From Candidatus Shapirobacteria bacterium UBA1420 (GTDB lineage Bacteria; Patescibacteriota; Microgenomatia; UBA12405), in the NCBI GenBank assembly GCA_002304845.1, contig DBPM01000043.1, positions 1 through 8,895 on the forward strand: a stretch of DNA of 8,895 nt. Direction: 5' to 3'. The notes under the pieces are model-generated. The model was not told the origin of the DNA, did not search any database, and worked only from the letters and a program-made list of their open reading frames with translations. This document shows, one piece after another, positions 5,425 to 8,895 of this stretch. Position 1 is the first letter of the stretch, and the number at the start of each line of letters is the position of its first letter. The position numbers and the translations under genes are program-made.

Positions 5425-6822
5425 ATGACCACACCTGAAAGAGTTCCAAACTTAACTCCTGTTGACCGTCAAGTTAAGCAGTCATCGACTTTACCCGAAA
5501 AAACCCCTTCACCCGGTAAAACAATAAATAAATCGTTGCGACTCTTTTTAGTTGGACTGGTACTTAATGGTTGTATGGTGGTACAACCTAGTCCCAAATC
5601 TACTGTAGAAGTCAATCCTCCCGGTGTCACCGCTCCTGCCGATTTACCTCCCGAAGCTCCAGAAACCGCCACCTCCACCACTGTAGTTGAAGAAGCCACC
5701 GCTACCCAAGAGCAACCGGCTCCCACTCCCACCTCCTATGTCATTGAAGCCTCCGGTGGTGCCTACACCCCCGCCCAAGAAGCTCTTAACCAATCTCCCG
5801 AAGCCCTGGCCCAGCAAGAACGCTTCCAACGCTGGCTCGATTATTGGGTTCAGTTTGACAACCGTCCTTTTGCTCCCGGCTCCGTTGATATTCACAAGAA
5901 ATATGTTTATAACGATCCCCAGAATCCTACCGAAGTTATCATGTTACTCGAAGTCGGCGGTCCGGATTATAAAAATGCTACATTTTTACCTCCTCATAAC
6001 GCTGACGGCCCCATCGATTATCCTCCGGAAGTGTCCGGTTCCGAGATTGCACCCGGCCTGGGTCCTATGGAAATTGACCTCAATAAAGATGGCACTGTCA
6101 CTAGAGCCTACCAAGGCACACTGGCCCGCTTTGACTCCCAAGGGAACCTGGTAGAAACATTAGTCGGGAATCACTGGGAAGCCGTCGAACAATATCCCAT
6201 TGATATCAATAAAATTCACAATTTCCCCAAAAGTTATGAATATATGGTAAACAACCTAAACGAGTTTGTCGAAGCTCCCGACGGTTTTAGTGATCCAGAG
6301 GCTCTTTATAACTGGTGGACCGAAAAATGCATCCCCGCCTTAGGTAATCAAGAAGATTTAGAACCTAATGTATTTGGTGTACCAGATGTTAGTACGGCTG
6401 GTTTTGGTTTTCATACCATGATATATGAATCTAAGTCTTTGTTAAGTGAACCTAATATCTTTTACTTTCGATATAACAATAAAATTTATCCAGTTTTAGT
6501 CTTAACAGTGGAAGATGAATTTAATATAAACGTCGGTACTTTTGCTTTCATTATTCATAATAAATCACAAAATGGCGATGATGGTTTTGATGCTCTTAAA
6601 ACTTTAAGTACAGGTGAGAAAATAGCTTCGTTATTTGGCCAAACAGATGATATATTAGGGGGCGATCAAAGTTTGGAGATTCAAAAATTTTTACACAGTG
6701 ATTTTAATTGGAAAGATTTCAATGGTTATACTTGGTCTAATTTAGAACCAGGTATGTTATGGAAAGATAGGCCTAATAAATATGCTATTGGATTGGGAGC
6801 TATTAGGACTTACGACGATTAA
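5425..6822 (+). CDS. Putative lipoprotein of unknown function with a compositionally distinct 3' part
   Basis: 465 residues, family not recognised. Residues 1-37 are polar and carry K32, K36 and R39 just before the short hydrophobic run LFLVGLVLNGC (40-50). LNGC is a workable lipobox, with C50 the likely lipidated residue; otherwise the run is a single membrane anchor. The only other cysteine is C302. Residues 52-105 form a Pro/Thr/Ala/Glu-rich linker that would span the envelope. The remainder looks like a soluble globular region rich in Asn, Asp, Gly and aromatics (WLDYWVQFDNRPF 137-149, MEIDLNKDGT 215-224, YNWWTEKC 295-302). The 36-residue extension before the anchor is unusual for a lipoprotein, but no later start leaves a normal signal peptide. 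From about codon 333 on, GC content falls from roughly 52% to 29% by hand count. It leads three genes for exported or anchored proteins. Confidence 0.8.
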   Translation: MTTPERVPNLTPVDRQVKQSSTLPEKTPSPGKTINKSLRLFLVGLVLNGCMVVQPSPKSTVEVNPPGVTAPADLPPEAPETATSTTVVEEATATQEQPAPTPTSYVIEASGGAYTPAQEALNQSPEALAQQERFQRWLDYWVQFDNRPFAPGSVDIHKKYVYNDPQNPTEVIMLLEVGGPDYKNATFLPPHNADGPIDYPPEVSGSEIAPGLGPMEIDLNKDGTVTRAYQGTLARFDSQGNLVETLVGNHWEAVEQYPIDINKIHNFPKSYEYMVNNLNEFVEAPDGFSDPEALYNWWTEKCIPALGNQEDLEPNVFGVPDVSTAGFGFHTMIYESKSLLSEPNIFYFRYNNKIYPVLVLTVEDEFNINVGTFAFIIHNKSQNGDDGFDALKTLSTGEKIASLFGQTDDILGGDQSLEIQKFLHSDFNWKDFNGYTWSNLEPGMLWKDRPNKYAIGLGAIRTYDD

Positions 6823-6850
6823 AAATACTGTACTTGTAAAAAAAAATAAG

Positions 6851-6856
6851 TATACT
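6851..6856 (+). promoter_or_regulatory. -10 box for the 6863 gene (leaderless)
   Basis: TATACT (5 of 6 matches to TATAAT) ends 6 nt before the ATG at 6863, the same spacing as at 1906 and 5328. It lies within an 8-bp palindrome, AGTATACT (6850-6857). No -35 at normal spacing is apparent; TTGTAA at 6834-6839 is only 11 bp away. Confidence 0.45.
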
Positions 6857-6862
6857 TAAACC

Positions 6863-7312
6863 ATGAAATGGTGGCATGTTCTAGTTGTAATCATAGGGAT
6901 TGTCATTGGATCCGTTCTCCTAAAAAATCGCCATGTTTTGAATAATATCCAGAAAACAACCACTTCTTTTACCCAGGCAACCTCATTAACTGCCGATGTT
7001 CACGGTCAACCGATTGAAACCAAGGATATTCTTGGTTTAGTTGAAGATTGGAATTTTAGTCAAGGGATTTTGCGTATTAAAGAATATGACTCATCGCAAC
7101 TACACTCTTTCACTTTGGACCCTGCTCAGAGCATTATCTTTATTCCCAGCTTGGCTCACCCCAATCGCATTTTAAGAGTTTCACAAAAAACTGGCCCCAG
7201 ATGGGAAAGGGCTTTTTGTCCGGGAGATTTTGTCACCATTAAGGCCACTGAAGACAAGGTTGTTGCCATTGATAACGGTGGTTATAGAAGTTGTGGTTTT
7301 AAAGGCGAATGA
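6863..7312 (+). CDS. Small membrane-anchored protein of unknown function
   Basis: 149 residues, family not recognised. Residues 1-20 (MKWWHVLVVIIGIVIGSVLL) form a signal-anchor or uncleaved signal peptide followed by KNR. A Thr/Ser-rich stretch to about 45 leads to a compact region whose alternating hydrophobic pattern suggests a small beta-barrel: DILGLVEDWNFSQGILRIKE (55-74), FTLDPAQSIIFIPSL (83-97) and PGDFVTIKATEDKVVAIDNG (120-139). Two cysteines, C119 and C144, flank the last strands and could form one disulfide outside the cell. There are no charged catalytic clusters. The stop codon overlaps the start of the Cys-rich gene (ATGA, 7309-7312), so the two products are probably made together and may act together. 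The 40-bp gap upstream contains a likely -10 box and no Shine-Dalgarno. The coding call is well supported; the function is open. Confidence 0.8.
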   Translation: MKWWHVLVVIIGIVIGSVLLKNRHVLNNIQKTTTSFTQATSLTADVHGQPIETKDILGLVEDWNFSQGILRIKEYDSSQLHSFTLDPAQSIIFIPSLAHPNRILRVSQKTGPRWERAFCPGDFVTIKATEDKVVAIDNGGYRSCGFKGE

Positions 7313-8895
7313 TCAAAAAAATTATCTATTTTTCTATATTTTTCTTTATTCTTTTTTCTCACTCTTCAAGTTACGTGTTTGGAGCATGTACTAATTCATG
7401 CACTAATAACGCTTCTACTTGGGGTAATAAGAGATGTTTGGGTAATTGGCTACAATATTGTAATGACGGTGGCTGGACAGATCATACATATTGTGACTAT
7501 GGCTGCAGTAATTGTGAATGTAATTCTCCTCCTGCCACTGCTACTCCATTTCACTGTCAATACAGCGACTCACAACAAAGGTGTGTAGGTTATTGTAGCT
7601 CCGGTTACACTTGTACCCAGATAGGTACCAGTGATACTTGTATATGTAAGCTACCACCCACCAACACACCCACCCCTCCCACTTCTACCCTTGCTCCCTG
7701 TGATCATGACGGTAATAATATCTGCAACACCCCTGATCCTGTTTGTAATTTTACTTGTCGTCCTAATTTATGTATTGGTAACGAACCAGTTCAAAAATAT
7801 GTTACTTGTCGCACAAGAGAAGATTGCGATGTTTGCTATGATAGCCGTCCTACTTACTTTTACGACCCAATCCATTGTGGTTATTGTGGTGGTAATCCAG
7901 TCCCTACAGGTTGTCAGCCCTATGCCTGTTATGACATGAACACTCCACAGTGTCCTTATACGAATTTTGGCAATTGTCCTGGTGGTATAGGTAACTGTGA
8001 TAATTGTGGTGGTCAGGATTGTGGTACTTGTGACGATCATTCACCTCCGGGCACCACTCCTGTTCCCACTTCACCGCCCGGTTGTGTTGCAGATTGTGTC
8101 AATCCTAATGTTTCTCCTTGTATTACCACCACCTGTCACAATCAAACCTGTCAAGGTAATTGTGGTCAATATTGTTATGGTACCTTACCTAATGATTGTA
8201 GCTGTGCCGCTAATTTATGTTCCGATCAAACTTGTACCGGCACTTGCGGTGGTACCTGTACCGGCCAAGTAACCTGTGTCACCCCCACTTTTAACAACTT
8301 AACTATCAGAAGAAGCGACTGGTTTTATACCGATAGAGATGCCAGTAATGGTTCAGATATTATGGACGGCAATAATCGAATTCATATTTGTGATCCCTTT
8401 ATTGCCAATCATACCAATCCTCGAAGATTAATTTACGTCGTCTTTGTCAGCACCAGCAATGGTTGGCAGGATATTGCCTCTGTGAGAATCAGGTGGCTAA
8501 AGGATAATGTGGTGAAAAATATGGCTCGAATTACCGGTTACCACGATGGTGATCCCGCCAATGGCGAACTGCCAGACAATCAAGATGTCTACCATCTGAT
8601 AGTTAATTTTAATGACAGTGACAATCATTCCGGCAACGCCTATGATCATCAGGTCAACGTTACCAGTGTTAAAGGTAACAGATCCACCGGCTGGATTAAT
8701 GCTGATCGTCTACTTAAAGTCTGGGATTGCAATGTCTCAGTTTCAGGTGGTTTTTTTGATTCTTCCGGTCAACCGGCTTGTACCATGACCACCCCCATGC
8801 CTCTGGGTATGGTCAACAATCTGGCCTTTGGTATTGGCAATAGTATCGTGTCCGCCAACATTACCGGCACTAGTTATAGTGGTGCCAATCTCCAT
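7309..8895 (+). CDS. Large secreted cysteine-rich modular protein (C-terminus beyond window)
   Basis: The frame is open from the ATG at 7309 to the right edge, 529 codons with no stop. Residues 1-26 are a signal peptide (Lys-Lys, then YFSIFFFILF, ending YVFGA before C27). Residues 27-323 hold 46 cysteines in three modules: 27-113 with 14, 131-241 with 18 and 259-323 with 14. The modules are joined by Pro/Thr linkers (PPTNTPTPPTSTLAP 116-130; SPPGTTPVPTSPPG 245-258). Each count is even, as expected if all pair as disulfides outside the cell. Residues 324-529 have only three cysteines (361, 474, 491) and look like a beta-sandwich (RRLIYVVFVS, DIASVRIRWLKDN, VYHLIVNFNDSDN). No family is recognised. 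It could be a surface adhesin, a fibre or stalk protein, or a metal-binding coat. Translation is probably coupled to the preceding gene by ATGA. Shorter hydrophobic frames inside it are artefacts of TGT/GGT-rich codons. Confidence 0.85.
   Translation, partial: MIKKIIYFSIFFFILFSHSSSYVFGACTNSCTNNASTWGNKRCLGNWLQYCNDGGWTDHTYCDYGCSNCECNSPPATATPFHCQYSDSQQRCVGYCSSGYTCTQIGTSDTCICKLPPTNTPTPPTSTLAPCDHDGNNICNTPDPVCNFTCRPNLCIGNEPVQKYVTCRTREDCDVCYDSRPTYFYDPIHCGYCGGNPVPTGCQPYACYDMNTPQCPYTNFGNCPGGIGNCDNCGGQDCGTCDDHSPPGTTPVPTSPPGCVADCVNPNVSPCITTTCHNQTCQGNCGQYCYGTLPNDCSCAANLCSDQTCTGTCGGTCTGQVTCVTPTFNNLTIRRSDWFYTDRDASNGSDIMDGNNRIHICDPFIANHTNPRRLIYVVFVSTSNGWQDIASVRIRWLKDNVVKNMARITGYHDGDPANGELPDNQDVYHLIVNFNDSDNHSGNAYDHQVNVTSVKGNRSTGWINADRLLKVWDCNVSVSGGFFDSSGQPACTMTTPMPLGMVNNLAFGIGNSIVSANITGTSYSGANLH
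8233..8265 (+). repeat. Short direct repeat within the third Cys module
   Basis: TGTACCGGC occurs at 8233-8241 and 8257-8265, 24 bp (eight codons) apart and in frame. It encodes C-T-G twice in the run CTGTCGGTCTG (309-319), where cysteines recur every four residues (309, 313, 317). This suggests small in-frame duplication inside the module. Confidence 0.5.

Noticed and set aside
5469..6154. Gly/Val- or Pro-rich frames overlapping the lipoprotein gene (5469-5732 and 5644-5895 minus; 5687-6154 plus)
   Set aside because: Low-complexity shadows of the Pro/Thr/Ala-rich linker codons; the 465-residue frame is longer and has an anchor and a promoter.
6301..6822. Frameshift or gene fusion as the cause of the composition change in the lipoprotein gene
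   Set aside because: The frame stays open with no internal stop or start signal at the boundary, so no break in the coding sequence can be shown; recorded as a compositional finding only.
6823..6862. Possible terminator in the 40-bp gap after the lipoprotein gene, with an A-rich run
   Set aside because: No GC-rich stem precedes a T-run on either strand; the A-run and TATACT fit a promoter region better.
7379..8272. Three hydrophobic plus-strand frames (7379-7588, 7631-7939, 7997-8272) that look like small membrane proteins, and an antisense frame at 7768-8040
   Set aside because: They are out-of-frame readings of the Cys-rich gene; TGT, GGT and ACT codons shifted by a base become Val, Ile and Leu codons. 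The uninterrupted 529-codon frame with signal peptide explains the region.
1..8895. TGA recoded as glycine, as in Gracilibacteria and Absconditabacteria
   Set aside because: TGA occurs as the terminal codon of the RNase H, ZIP and 6863 genes at positions that fit family length or ATGA overlaps, and no gene reads through an internal TGA.

Overview
The window reads as a compact bacterial genome fragment, most likely from the Candidate Phyla Radiation (Patescibacteria), perhaps a Microgenomates-type lineage. That is an inference from style, with no marker gene to prove it: genes overlap or sit within a few bases of each other, Shine-Dalgarno sequences are absent, -10 boxes lie directly before start codons, the triosephosphate isomerase is of the archaeal type, and several proteins are anchored by a single N-terminal segment behind Pro/Thr-rich linkers. 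TGA ends several genes, so the standard bacterial code applies, not the TGA=Gly code of some CPR groups. Base composition is moderate. The + strand is mostly C-rich over G whichever strand is coding.

Layout. Positions 1-1888 carry a leftward run: a ZIP metal transporter, an RNase HI-type protein and the N-terminal part of a VanW/YoaR-like cell-envelope protein that leaves the window. A 17-bp gap with a nearly symmetric -10 element separates this run from a rightward run (1906-4769): a membrane-tethered family-1 solute-binding protein, archaeal-type triosephosphate isomerase and a short SPFH/band-7 protein. The SPFH gene collides tail to tail, with 86 bp of overlap, with a leftward ComFC-like phosphoribosyltransferase gene (4684-5328). 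Back-to-back promoters fill the 96-bp gap at 5329-5424.

From 5425 to the end lie three rightward genes for exported or membrane-anchored proteins of unknown function: a putative lipoprotein whose 3' part has a very different base composition, a small single-span protein, and a very cysteine-rich secreted protein (46 Cys in residues 27-323, in three modules of 14, 18 and 14 Cys) that runs off the right edge. The last two overlap by ATGA and are probably co-translated. This exported cassette, and the Cys-rich protein above all, is the least explained part of the window.

No tRNA, rRNA, CRISPR array, insertion sequence or convincing intrinsic terminator was seen. The longest stretch without a gene is 5329-5424.
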